Positions 47,021-57,868 of a stretch of 64,000 nucleotides of DNA are shown here, in pieces (position 1 is the stretch's first letter; every line of letters starts with the position of its first letter). The notes below the pieces were generated by a model. It did not search any database and was not told the origin of the DNA. It saw only the letters and a program-made list of their open reading frames with translations. The position numbers and the translations under genes were made by a program. Source of the stretch: Plantago ovata (Eukaryota > Streptophyta > Magnoliopsida > Lamiales > Plantaginaceae); assembly GCA_028274465.1 (NCBI GenBank), contig CM051456.1:70728753-70792752 (forward strand), written 5' to 3'.

Positions 47021-47575
47021 TGCTACACCATATCATCCACAGACTTCTGGGCAAGTAGAGGTTAGCAACCGGCAAATTAAGAAGATACTTGAGCGTGTGG
47101 TGAAGCCTAGCAGGAAAGATTGGGCTGGAAAACTGAATGATGCGCTTTGGGCACATAGAACGAGCTACAAAACAGTAATTGACACCACACCGTACAGACT
47201 AGTGTTTGGGAAAGCATGCCACCTTCCAGTTGAGCTTGAGCACCGAGCTTATTGGGCAATAAAGGAGCTCAACCTTGATATGGGAAAAGCTGGGGAAGAA
47301 AGGTTGATGCAACTCGACGAGCTTGATGAACTATGCCTCGGCGCCTATGAGAACTCCAAGCTTTACAAGGAACGAACCAAGAAGTATCACGACCGTGGCA
47401 TTGTGCGGAAAGAGCTGATCCCTGGCCAGAAAGCCTTAGTGTTCAACTCCCGACTTCATTTATTTCCAGGGAAGCTCCGTACTTGATGGGATGGACCATA
47501 CGAGATTGTCCAAGTTGCTCCCCATGGAGCTGTAGAACTCTTGGACCCGAAAACTGGCGACACCTTCAAGTGAAT
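46992..47575 (+). pseudogene. integrase C-terminal part of element H, fossil
   Basis: [20 protein letters not shown] carries the catalytic Glu. [37 protein letters not shown] and the Athila-type HDRGI and [16 protein letters not shown] follow. The chromodomain typical of other gypsy branches is absent, as expected for Athila. The GPYEIVQVAPHGAVEL tail lies before about 47575. Confidence 0.85.
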
Positions 47576-49506
47576 GGGCAACGTGTTAAACCATACTTTG
47601 AGCTTCCCGGTGATCTAGTGGAGGTTGATCATCTCGACCTCACCACTCCCACCTTCACATGAGGTTATGTAGCTTGTAGTTTTTCTATTTTTTGAGTCTT
47701 TAGTATTTTTCCCTTTGTGTTAGAGTATGTTTTGGTGATAACATAGGTAAAAAGTTGATATTTCTTGCATTCGGAGGTAATTAAAGAGGCACAAGGAGTC
47801 TGCCGCTCCCAGGCGGACCGCCCCACACCCGGGGCGGTGCGCCTGGGAAGGGTAGTGCACCCGGGCGTTCTGCCACTCCCAGGCGGACCGCCCCACACCC
47901 AGGGCGGTGCGCCCCGGAAGGGCAGGGGCCTGGGCGCCCCCTGGGCACCCCAGGCGGACCGCCCCACACGCGGCGGTGCGCCTGAGGGCGCCAGTGATCC
48001 GGGTGGCCAGATTTGACCCCGGACACCACGAATCACCCTCGAATGCACCAATATCGACCCTTTTACCCTTTTTATCACCCGTTTTGGTTTCTCACGAGTT
48101 TCCTTGAGTAATACAGGTTACAGGTATACGTCTAGCTCTCACTTCATATCCACTTTCGATGTTCGGGACGAATAACGAAGTTCAGGTTTGGGGGGGGGGG
48201 GTTATCGCTGTGTATTTCTGTAACTTATTTTTCTTATGATAACTCGCTTGTACCTTTGTTTGCATGTTTACTGCTTTCATAGGATTTAGTTTGTTCGTAT
48301 GCATTCATCCTTAGTCTAGTTTTTCCATGATGTTGTGTGGAGTTTATTTGCCAAAGTTTTTGAAATTTTTTATTGTATAGACTAAGTGTTTATGACCATT
48401 GCCCATACATTGCATCTCTATGGAATAGTTTGAGGTTTGTCTCGCTTGGCTTGTCATATTTGTATGTGCACTAGTTAAACTTGGTAGTCTCGACATCACT
48501 ATGTGGTGTTTTCTCTACTGCGGTTCACGAAGGCCTTATAAAATGTTGAATGTTAGAGTCTTTGGTTGTATTCTCGTGTAATTATGTACGTAAGAGGCGA
48601 CAATTCTTCACCTTGCTTTTTGAGATTGCTAAATGCCTAGGAAGGAGGTAGAGTGAGGTGTGTGATCCTTTGTTTGAAACCTATTCTAATGAATAGGTTT
48701 GGGAAGGGGGTTACTTTCATTATGACTTGTTTTTCTTCTTGTCGAGTTTTTTTTTTTTTTCTCGTGAGTTTGTGCTTCAACCTATTCTTTCGAATAGGTT
48801 TGGTGAGGTCGTTGTAGTGTCATTGTTATTTCCTTTCATTGTGCTCTACTGCTAGCTATTAAAGAAAAAAAAGAAAAAAAGAATAAGACCCAAAAAAGCA
48901 AAAGAAGGGTTCAAGCAAGCCAAAAAGCAGTTTTAGCAAAGTGTTGCATTATTTTTCAGCTTTTGTAGTAGTTCGTAATCGAGTTGTAAATTCTTCCTTG
49001 TGTTCTCGTGTCGCCTAGTCCAAGGCTTGTTCTAGACCACCCTCGTCCTGCCATTCAGGAAATGGTGAAGAGTTTTTCTTTAAGAGTCAGGTAGAATAGG
49101 GGAGTGTTGTCTTCTAGGGAACCCTCCTTCGTTTGATGAGAGCCAGTATTGGTTCGACCTGTCTTGAGGGAAAGTCTCACTTGGTGAACAGTAGTAAGCC
49201 CTCAGTTTCATAGGCACGGGGCAACTATTTGTATTTTAATATGCATCATTACGTCGTCATTGACTAGGTCTAGGTAGAGAATGTTACAAGAGACTCCCTT
49301 GTTTAACAAAGTGCATATGTGAATGTGTATAGGTTCAATCGAAACATTCTTCAACCTACTTCCATGTTATGATTTGTATGGTCTTTGTTCATACGCATTT
49401 GGTAGATACAATCGATTAGTTCTTCTTGTTTGACATGAGACTCCTCTTTGTGTTGCATGTAGGTAGCATAGAGTCTAGCTAGTTGCTTGAGGACAAGCAA
49501 ATGTTC
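47576..49506 (+). other. 3' non-coding region of element H with GC palindromes and purine tracts
   Basis: No ORF3 is present. At 47808-47847 arms CCCAGGCGGACCGCCCC and GGGGCGGTGCGCCTGGG form a long hairpin, repeated at about 47878-47917 and partly at 47949-47980. Then come a run of 12 G near 48190, the hairpins AACCTATTC/GAATAGGTT at 48683-48705 and 48779-48801, each leading into TTTGG-type purine tracts, and an A-rich stretch near 48862-48900. No gene is seen. Confidence 0.72.
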
Positions 49507-49519
49507 GGTTTGGGGAGTT
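49507..49519 (+). other. polypurine tract of element H
   Basis: GGTTTGGGGAGTT abuts the LTR start TGATGACAG; identical tracts precede the 3' LTRs of E and I. Confidence 0.82.
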
Positions 49520-50792
49520 TGATGACAGTGTTTTTTACACTATCATTCGGGTCATTTTCACCAATTTAGCTATCCTCTTGCATGCATTTTAGTGCATTTT
49601 GTTAGAATAGTGTCACGTTTCCATTTCTTTTGTTATTTTCAGGTTTTAGGTGAAAATCGCGTTTTTGGATATAAATCATGGCGAAACAATGATGTTCTGG
49701 TGCAACGAGATCACCCGTGGTGAGTCAAGGAGTACCGGGACAAGTTTCCAGGCCAAAAGACCAAGTTTCGGAGCTCAAAACCGCGCAAGGGCCTGAAATC
49801 GAAGATCCGGAGGAAGAATTTGGCACGAGCAACTCTCTGCCCGTGCGCGGCGCACCGCCGCGCACGGGGCGGTCCGTCGGGGGCCTTCCGACAACAACTA
49901 TATATATTTCCAAAGTCTGCGAATTTTCATATCTTTCATCATATTTTTACAAACATAAATCCTAAAGCTTGTTCTGGGTATATTTTCTCTTAGAACCATT
50001 GTATCTTAGCGAATTTGGAGCTAGAGTAGAGATTTGGACATCAATTGATCTCACCTTGCTAGATCTTTGTGAGTTTAGCAATTCACCGGAGATTGACAAC
50101 CTTTGGTGGTAACCTTGTATCTCACAATTCTGCTATTTATCTTTCAATTAAACATGTTTTCTTTCATTATTGTGTCGCTTATGATTGTTGATTGTGTTAT
50201 TGATATGAGTAGCTAAGCATCTAGTTGGTGATAGTATGTGAATTCGTAGCTAGGGTTCGTATTATGCATGACTCAGTTTCTGAGTCTTTTAATTGTTTAA
50301 TTATCTTAATTCGATTCTTTGATCCGACTAAGCCATATATCTTCGTAGAAAAGTGTTAGAAACACTAGGACATCATCGATTCAATTATATATAATTTGCA
50401 AGTACTGCTTGAACTAAGACTGACAACCTTAGCCAAGTATTAGTATAGATAGGAATCTTTCAAAAAATACACGTCTACAAATCTGTCTTTGATGTTTGTT
50501 AATTCGAATTACTTTTAAGGCAGTACGAGTTGCACTTTCATTCATAATCAGAACTTGATGCTTAGAACGAGCATACTATCACCAGCTCTCTCCATATATT
50601 GTTAAGTCAAGTTAAGATAAATTTGTTTTCTGAAATTATATATAGTTATTTAGTTAAAGCTAGTTTAGTCCCTAGAGATCGACACTCGAGGTCATCTTAG
50701 CTCTGCACTACGTGTTTTGTGTAGTCGTGAGTTGCCCTTTGGCTTTCAAATAAATTTATTTGATTGTTCGAGTCTGACAATCTCGTTGATTA
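49520..50792 (+). repeat. 3' LTR of element H
   Basis: About 1273 bp, closest to the LTRs of D and F. GC block at 49840-49885 beside CTATATATATTTCC near 49903. Its worn end is followed by GAAAC and then LINE sequence. Confidence 0.82.
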
Positions 50793-50951
50793 GAAACCTA
50801 GTTTTAAATACCATCCGAAGTGTGCCAATTTGAACATTACTCACTTGATGTTTGCAAATGACCTTTTGCTCTTTTGTAAAGGGGATCTGAATTCTGTAAA
50901 GGCTCTGCTTGACACTTTTGACTTATTCAGAAACACAACTGGACTGATTGC
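50793..50951 (+). pseudogene. LINE reverse transcriptase, fragment between H and I
   Basis: FKYHPKCANLNITHLMFAND and LLLFCKGDLNSVKALLDTFD are the region around the LINE RT catalytic box; plant LINEs usually read FADDLLLFC, so one Asp of the pair is Asn here. It ends at TTGLIA just before element I, and the text resumes after I at 56581. The 5' part of the LINE would be left of the window, beyond H. Confidence 0.82.
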
Positions 50952-52225
50952 TGATGAATGTGTATTTTACACTTTCATTTGAGTCTTTTTCACCTATTTT
51001 AGCTATCCTCTATGTTAATTTAGCTATATTTTAGTGCATTTTATTAGAATAGTGTCACGGTTCCCTTTAGATTTTATTTTACAGGTTTTGGTTAAAAATC
51101 GAGGATTTCCGGGCAATTATATTGAAGTTGACAAGGAATTGGTGTTCCAGAAGCCTATTTGGAGTATCTGAAGGTTTCCGGATAGGATTTGGAGTCTAGG
51201 GGTCGAATCTGGAAGTTAGAACGCCACTAGAAGTCAGAAACCGAGTCCGAAAAGGGGAAAAAATCCAAAAACGCGTCGAAAACGCGCAATTCCGCAAAAA
51301 AGTCTCCGGGGCGAACCGCCCCAGACGTGGTGCGAACCGCCCCACACTTATTCGAGGCCTATATATAGTTGCTCAGTTTTGTCCGAAAATCATACTTTTC
51401 CAGACCTACTTTCTCACCTTTCTCTGTAGTTTTAGGTAGGAACTCCCAGAGCCTGTTCTGGGGGTTCGTAGCTTAGGGGACACTTTTTCATAGCAGTTTG
51501 GAGCTTGTAGGATCGCAATTCTTCGGAGATTGACAACCTTCGGTAACATTGTATCTTACAGTTTATTCTACTTATTCTTATTTATCTTTCAACATGTTTT
51601 CTTCTATGATTTCTGTTGATTGCATGCCTATTATGAGTAGCTAAACTTATCGTTGGTGGTAGTATGTGAATTCTTAGCGAAGGGAAGATAATCATGCTAA
51701 TGGCTATATCGCGCATTATACTCCGTGTTATTGCTTTATTTCGTTGATCAGGCTCAGCCTAAATTCTCGTATGTTGTATTAATTATTATGCACAATTGGA
51801 CCCTCGTCGACCTATACGCGAGTTTATCTTCCTAGTGTTGAATAATTACGGAACACATTAGGACAATAGTGATTGACATGTCAGACCCATTATCTTCGTA
51901 GTGCTTAATAATTGCAACAGGACATTAGATTGATAAAAGATCTCCATGCAAGACCGAGGAATTTATGCATGATTATCGACCCGTTATGCTTTGAAGGATC
52001 ATACTACCACCAATCTCCATTATCTTCTAGAAACCCCCTTTGCTATTACGTTTGCTGTTTTTATATTCTAAATTAGATTTGATAAAGCTAGTTATAGTCC
52101 TGAGAGAACGACACTCGAGTCATTCTACTGCTACACTACGGTTTTCGTTGTAGTTGTGGATTGCCTTTGGCTAAATAATAAATATTATTTGATTCGCTCG
52201 GAGCACGACATCCGCGCGTTCATCA
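50952..52225 (+). repeat. 5' LTR of element I
   Basis: 1,274 bp, TGATGAATG to GTTCATCA. Two GC palindrome units (about 51306-51342) stand just before TATATATAG (51360-51368). Confidence 0.9.
51360..51368 (+). promoter_or_regulatory. TATA box of the element I LTR with upstream GC palindromes
   Basis: TATATATAG lies about 18 bp after the last GC palindrome. The 3' LTR has the same box at 55724-55732 but only one palindrome unit. Confidence 0.6.
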
Positions 52226-52228
52226 AAT

Positions 52229-52246
52229 TGGCGCCGTTGCCGGGGA
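52229..52246 (+). other. primer binding site, tRNA-Asp, element I
   Basis: TGGCGCCGTTGCCGGGGA, three bases after the LTR, same as in D and F. Confidence 0.9.
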
Positions 52247-52469
52247 CTATACTCCTTTTTTCTGTTTAATTTGTTTATATTTTCAGCATTCAACCCCCAG
52301 AATAGCTCTTGGAAAGTCTCTCAGAAATTTCACTTTCTTACCCTATTTCTTCCCTCCTATCTTCTTCAGTAAATTCATCTAATCTGATCTTGGTTACCTT
52401 GCATGTTTGTGCTCTCGAAATTTTTGGTGATATTGTGTTTGATTACGCTAATAGAACTAATTTTTAGTT

Positions 52470-53825
52470 TTGAGTTACTCTTACTATAGACATACATGTA
52501 TGATGTCCATGCGCGCTCGCATGACACCCCAATTCTCGCAGGTGAGGAGAGGATCATCCATATACCTGGAAGACGAGTTAAGGAGGTATGAGGTGACGGA
52601 GTCCATGGTGAGGTACTTACCAAGGTACGAAGATGGAGTAGGGATGGACCCATGGAGTTCCATTCGATCCTATGAGGAGGAAATAGAAAGAATTCCAGCA
52701 GAAGGGTTTACTAAGGACCAATTATGCAGGAAACTATTTTCTTTTGCTCTTGGGTATGAGCCGAGGCGTTGGATTGCAAGGTTAGAACCAGGATCGCTGA
52801 AAACTTGGGGCCAAGTAGTAGAGGAGTTCTTGGCGCGGTTCATGCCTTATCATGAGACGATTGCCTTACGTGATAGGATCCAATATTTCGAGCAAGGAGA
52901 GTATGAGCAGTTTTGTGACGCCTACGAACATTTTGAGCTATGTAAACATGAGTGCCCCCATCACCATTTCGAAGATGGGGAGTTGATTTGGTGCTTCGTA
53001 GGTGGACTTCGTGAAGAGGAACGACTTGGAGTGGATAGGCTGAGCGGCGGTCTGGGAGAATGTATGGTCGACGAGGCAGAAGAAGTCCTCCATAAGTACG
53101 CCAGAGGTTCAACACAATCTGATGAGGTCATACCAATTCGCATCACCAGAAAGGAAGTAGATCGAGGTGAAGAAGGAAGCTCATCCGAGGAGTATTTTGA
53201 AGTCGAAGAAATCAGTGAGGAAGATGAAATTGCACATGCCGAGCAAGTTGAAGATGACCTTCGTATAGCAAAAGTTGTTGAAGAAGTTGAAGTAACTGAG
53301 CATCTTACGGAAGAATTCAACTTGTTAAAATGTGCGGAAGTAGAAGAGGCTCGAAAACTTAAAGAGGAGGAAGGATTGGAAGGCGACGCCCCCCTGGAGG
53401 TGGGGCGCAGTTCGCCCAGCATGGGGGGCAAACCGCCTCCCATGACCAGTGAGCTGGGGGACGGTTCTGGGGAGCTGGACGACCCCAGCTCCCCTGTTTC
53501 TTTACTCGCAGACATTCGTATCAATCCAAAGCCACTTCCTTCCGTTACTACTGAGGTTCTTGAGTACAAAGAGGTGAATCTACTCCTCCGAGACGGAAAG
53601 CTTGACAAGCAAGATACACAGGAGGCACCACTAAACAAGCACCTCGATGAAGTGAAAGTGAATGTCCTCCTATTGATGAAATCTTTATTGGATATGCCTG
53701 CAAAGCAAACCAGTCCATTCACCATGTTGAGATCTTTGAAGCTTCCTAGGTCTCTTTGCTACATCGGACCAAGAGAATGGCGGCCACCGTGGGGAGGTAC
53801 TCTTGAATCGGAAGTCCATTCTTGA
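52470..53825 (+). CDS. gag: gag protein of element I (451 codons, open)
   Basis: The frame is open over 451 codons; the start at 52500 (MMSMRARMTPQFSQ) is favoured because it lines up with element D. The Retrotrans_gag core spans roughly residues 60-190, with LFSFALGYEPRRWIARLEPG, TWGQVVEEFLARFMP, a CKHECPHHH motif and LIWCFVGGL. The C-terminal half is Glu-rich, then a Gly/Pro stretch (MGGKPPPMTSELGDGSGELD) that corresponds to the GC-palindrome region of D. No zinc knuckle or protease follows. It would form the capsid-like particle; all enzymes would have to come from other elements. Confidence 0.82.
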   Translation: MSYSYYRHTCMMSMRARMTPQFSQVRRGSSIYLEDELRRYEVTESMVRYLPRYEDGVGMDPWSSIRSYEEEIERIPAEGFTKDQLCRKLFSFALGYEPRRWIARLEPGSLKTWGQVVEEFLARFMPYHETIALRDRIQYFEQGEYEQFCDAYEHFELCKHECPHHHFEDGELIWCFVGGLREEERLGVDRLSGGLGECMVDEAEEVLHKYARGSTQSDEVIPIRITRKEVDRGEEGSSSEEYFEVEEISEEDEIAHAEQVEDDLRIAKVVEEVEVTEHLTEEFNLLKCAEVEEARKLKEEEGLEGDAPLEVGRSSPSMGGKPPPMTSELGDGSGELDDPSSPVSLLADIRINPKPLPSVTTEVLEYKEVNLLLRDGKLDKQDTQEAPLNKHLDEVKVNVLLLMKSLLDMPAKQTSPFTMLRSLKLPRSLCYIGPREWRPPWGGTLESEVHS

Positions 53826-55313
53826 ATACTCAGCCGACCGAGGCCAAACCGTTCGGTAACATCTAGTATCACTTTTTATTTACTCATTCTCTTTTGCTAG
53901 GGACCAGCTTAAGTTTCATGAGGGGGATGGGATGTGAACCATGATGTTAAGTATTGTTTGGCTTTGTGATGTTGAGTAGGATAGTCTTGTTTTTTAATTG
54001 CATTTGCACGTTTACTGCTTTCCTAGGATAGTCTTGCATGTTTTATATGGAGTTTATTGCCGAATTTTTTGAACTTTTTTATTGGGTAGATCAACTAACT
54101 ATGCCATTAATCATATGCTTCATCTCTATGAATTTGTTTGAGGTTTTTCTCGCTTGGCTTGTCACATTTATGTATTGCACTTAGTTAAGCTTGGTAGTCT
54201 CGACATCACTTAGTGGTGTTTTCTCTACTGCGGTTCACGAAGGCCTTTATAATAGGATGATGCATGTTAGGGTCTTATGGTTGTTTTCCCGAGTAATTAT
54301 GTACCTAAGAGGCAACAAGTCTTCACCATGCTTTGAGATTGCTAAATGCCTAGGAAGGAGGTAGTGTGAGGTTGTGTGATCCTTTGTTTATAACCTATTC
54401 TTCCGAATAGGTTTGGGGAGGGGGTTACACCATCATTAGACTTGTTTCTGTTTTTCATTTTCCGTATCGTGAGTTTATTTTTCCTTTTCCGTAAATTTTG
54501 TACTCCAACCTATTCTTTCGAATAGGTTTGGGAAAGTTGTGTGGGTCATTTTGTTTCTCTTTTTGTTATGCTACTGCTGGCTAGAAAAAATCGAAAAAAA
54601 GAAAGAAAGAAAAATTCCAGAAAAAAAGAGAAAAAGAAAAAAAGAAAAGACAAAAAGAATCTGGAATGAAAAAAAGAAAAGAAAAAAAGAAAGGACCCCA
54701 AAAAAGCAAAGAAAGGGTCCGAAAAAGAAAGCCAAATAGCAGTTTAGCAAAGTGTTGTGTCTTTTTTAATTCTTGTATTGTTCGTAATCGTGTTTTTCTA
54801 TTTTTTTTATCTTTTTTGTCTTGAGTATCATCTGTTCTAGACCACCCTCGTCCTGCCATTCAGGAAGTGGTGAATAGCTTAAGACTTTACTTGAGAGATG
54901 GGTAGAATATGGGAGTGTTATCTTTTATAGGGAACCCTCCTTCGTTTGATGAGAGCCAGTACTGGTTCGACCTCTTTTGAGGAAAAGTCTTAACATGGTG
55001 GAACAGCAGTAAGTCCTCAGTTTCATAGGCATGGGACAACCATTCGTATCTTAGCATGCTTCATTACGTCGTCATTGACTAGGTCCAGGTAGAAAATGTT
55101 ACGAGAGACTATCTTGTCCTGACATAAGTGCTTATGTGGATGTGTATAAGTCAATCGAGGTATTCTTCAACCTATATTCATGCTTTGATTTATATGGTTT
55201 TTGGTAAATTCAGTAGATTAGTTCATTTTATTTGGCATGAGACTCCATTTTGTGTCTTGCGTTGTTTTTTGTATTAGAGTCTAGCTTAGTTGCTTGAGCA
55301 CAAGCGAAGGTTC
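53826..55313 (+). other. 3' non-coding region of element I
   Basis: Related to 47576-49506 and to the interior of E. Holds hairpins AACCTATTC/GAATAGGTT at 54393-54415 and 54507-54529, each followed by GGGG-rich purine runs, and an A/G-only stretch at 54580-54740. An apparent Lys/Glu-rich frame there is a by-product of the purine bias. Confidence 0.72.
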
Positions 55314-56580
55314 GGTTTGGGGAGTTTGATGAATGTGTATTTTACACTTTCATTTGAGTCTTTTTCACCTATTTTAGCTATCATCTATGTTACTTTAGCT
55401 ATATTTTAGTGCATTTTATTAGAATAGTGTCACGTTTCCCTTTAGATTTTATTTTACAGGTTTTGGTTGAAAATCGAGGATTTCCGGGCAATTATATTGA
55501 AGTTGACAAGGAATTGGTGTTCTAGAAGCCTATTTGGAGTATCTGAAGGTTTCCGGATAGGATTTGGAGTCTAGGGGTCGAATCTGGAGGTTAGAAGGCC
55601 ACTAGAAGTCAGAAACCGAGTCCGAAAAGGGGAAGAAATCCAAAAACGCGTCGAAAATGCGGAATTCCGCGAAAAAGTCTCCGGGGCGAACCGCCCCACA
55701 CTTATTCGAGGCCTATATATAGTTGCTCAGTTTTCTCCGAAAATCATACTTTTCCAGACCTACTTTCTCACCTTTCTCTGTAGTTTTAGGTAGGAACTTC
55801 CCAGAGCCTGTTCTGGGGGTTCGTAGCTTAGGGGACACTTTTTCATAGCAGTTTGGAGCTTGTAGGATCGCAATTCTTCGGAGATTGACAACCTTCGGTA
55901 ACATTGTATCTTACAGTTTATTCTACTTATTATTATTTATCTTTCAACATGTTTTCTTCTATGATTTCTGTTGATTGCATGCCTATTATGAGTAGCTAAA
56001 CTTATCGTTGGTGGTAGTATGTGAATTCTTAGCGAAGGGAAGATAATCATGCTAATGGCTATATCGCGCATTATACTCCGTGTTATTGCTTTATTTCGTT
56101 GATCAGGCTCAGCCTATATTCTCGTATGTTGTATTAATTATTATGCACAATTGGACCCTCGTCGACCTATACGCGAGTTTATCTTCGTAGTGTTGAATAA
56201 TTACGGAACACATTAGGACAATAGTGATTGACTTGTCAGACCCATTATCTTCGTAGTGCTTAATAATTGCAACAGGACATTAGATTGATCAAAGATTTCC
56301 ATGCAAGACCGAGGAATTTATGCATGATTATCGACCCGTTATGCTTTGAAGGATCATACTATCACCAATCTCCATTATCTGCTAGAAACCCCCTTTGCTA
56401 TTACGTTTGCTGTTTTTATATTCTAAATTAGATTTGATAAAGCTAGTTATAGTCCTGAGAGAACGACACTCGAGTCATTCTACTGCTACACTACGGTTTT
56501 CGTTGTAGTTGTGGATTGCCTTTGGCTAAATAATAAATATTATTTGATTCGCTCGGAGCACGACATCCGCGCATTCATCA
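55314..56580 (+). repeat. polypurine tract (55314-55326) and 3' LTR of element I
   Basis: GGTTTGGGGAGTT, then a 1,254-bp LTR from TGATGAATG at 55327. It has one GC palindrome unit fewer than the 5' LTR. Confidence 0.9.
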
Positions 56581-57758
56581 ATTGCTAATAGATCTAAAAG
56601 TGACATATACTTTGCGGGAGTGAAAGAGGAAGTGAAGCAAAAGATTTGAGTATACAACCAACTACAAGAAGGTACACTTCCTTTCCGTTATCTTGGAGTC
56701 CCTTTGGATGCCAAACGATTAACCATTACTCAATATCAACCATTGATTGAAAAGATGTTGAGTAAGGTTAACCATTGGACTTCGAAGATGTGAAGTTATG
56801 GAGGGCGTTTACAGTTGATTCAGAGTGTTCTGTATTCTATTCAGCACTTTGGTGTAATGTTTTTTATTTCCCAAAGAAAGTTCTGAAAATGGTGGAAGGT
56901 GTATGTTGTAAGTTCTTGTGGACAGGCCAAGCAGGGGACAGTAGCAAAGCCCTTGTTTCTTGGGAAGCTATTTGTCGACCTAAATCCTCTGGAGGTCTTG
57001 GCTTGATTCATCTTCTTAGCTGAAACAAGATTTCCTTCTTAAAATTGCTCTGGGCGCTAGCTACGAAAAAGGATAAGTTATGGAGTCGTTGGCTACATTC
57101 TTATTATGTTAAGGAGAAGAACTTGATGACTATGTAGACTCCTCTGCAAGCCTTATATTTTTTCAAGAAAATGCTGAAGTGTAGGGGATTGGTACAAGAT
57201 AATACAAGCTGGAGTGATATGCTTATTCAAGATAAGTTTGATAAGAATGCTATGTATAAGCTTATCCATCCTGATACGCCAAAGGTTCAATGGAAAGAAT
57301 TAGTTTTAAACAACTGTGCTACTCCCCGTGCTAGATTCTGCTTATGGCTGCCGTTATGGATTTGTCTCGCTACTAAAGATCGGTTGCAGAAGTTTAATAT
57401 AAACATTGATCCGCTTTGTGTCTTTTGTAGTGCTGCAGATGAAAATTTGAACAATCTTATGTTTGATTGCCCTGTTACTAGTTCAGCCTGGATTGCTTTG
57501 ACGAGGTGGTATGGTATCAGCTCCCAAGTCTCTTCTTGGCAGCAAGTGATCCCTATTATCTGTCATCAGGTAAAGGGAAGAAACCCAAAGAATAGGTTGT
57601 GGAAAGCTATGTTTACTGAGTTCGTTTATGCCATCTGGATAGAGAGAAACAACCGTATCTTCCAAGGTGTTGTTGGGGACTTTAACCAGATCTTGAAAGA
57701 GGTTGTGCGTAAAGTTTTGGGCCGATGTTGGAAGATTACAGGATTGGAGACTTCTTGC
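56581..57758 (+). pseudogene. LINE ORF2 3' part: RT thumb and zinc-binding RT tail
   Basis: Text resumes at NRSKSDIYFAGV, continues with LPFRYLGVPLDAKRLTITQY, MVEGVCCKFLWTGQ and the ICRPKSSGGLGLIHL motif. The zf-RVT domain follows (57171-57758): NNCATPRARFCLWLPLW, ATKDRLQKFNINIDPLCVFC, ENLNNLMFDCPVTSSAW and AIWIERNNRIF. This is a plant L1-type LINE. It is dead: stops occur near 56648, 57020 and 57135, and the reading frame shifts near 56790. Solo LTR J separates it from its last codons at 60050. Confidence 0.85.
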
Positions 57759-57868
57759 TGATGACAGTGTTTTTTACACTATCATTCGGTTCTTTTTCAC
57801 CAATTTAGCTATCCTCTAGTATGCATTTTGCATTTTGTTAGAGTAGTATCATGTTTCCATTTTCTTTG

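Larger units (their letters stand above)
31512..50792 (+). mobile_element. Athila-like Ty3/gypsy element H with RT, RNase H and integrase, multiply interrupted
   Basis: Visible own sequence is 31512-32436, 42541-43052, 44318-45596 and 46802-50792, separated by G, K1 and K2, each with its own target duplication. The order protease, RT, RNase H, integrase, 3' region, purine tract, 3' LTR is that of Ty3/gypsy, and the RT wording is Athila-like. The 5' half lies beyond F, left of the window. The 3' LTR ends in worn sequence (GATTA for CATCA) followed directly by LINE sequence, so H inserted in the LINE. It is the oldest gypsy insertion here. Broken. Confidence 0.85.
50952..56580 (+). mobile_element. 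Athila-like gag-only element I (TR-GAG-like), looks whole
   Basis: 5,629 bp inserted in the LINE with ATTGC duplicated (50947-50951 and 56581-56585). Order: 5' LTR, tRNA-Asp primer site, leader, one long open gag frame, 1.5-kb 3' non-coding region, purine tract, 3' LTR. It has no protease, RT or integrase. This matches the plant TR-GAG class, non-autonomous elements that keep only gag. LTRs differ by about 2% plus one GC-palindrome unit, roughly one million years. It is the least damaged gypsy element here. Confidence 0.9.

Noticed and set aside
54539-54739. Lys/Glu-rich open frame
   Set aside because: By-product of an A/G-only tract in a retroelement 3' region.
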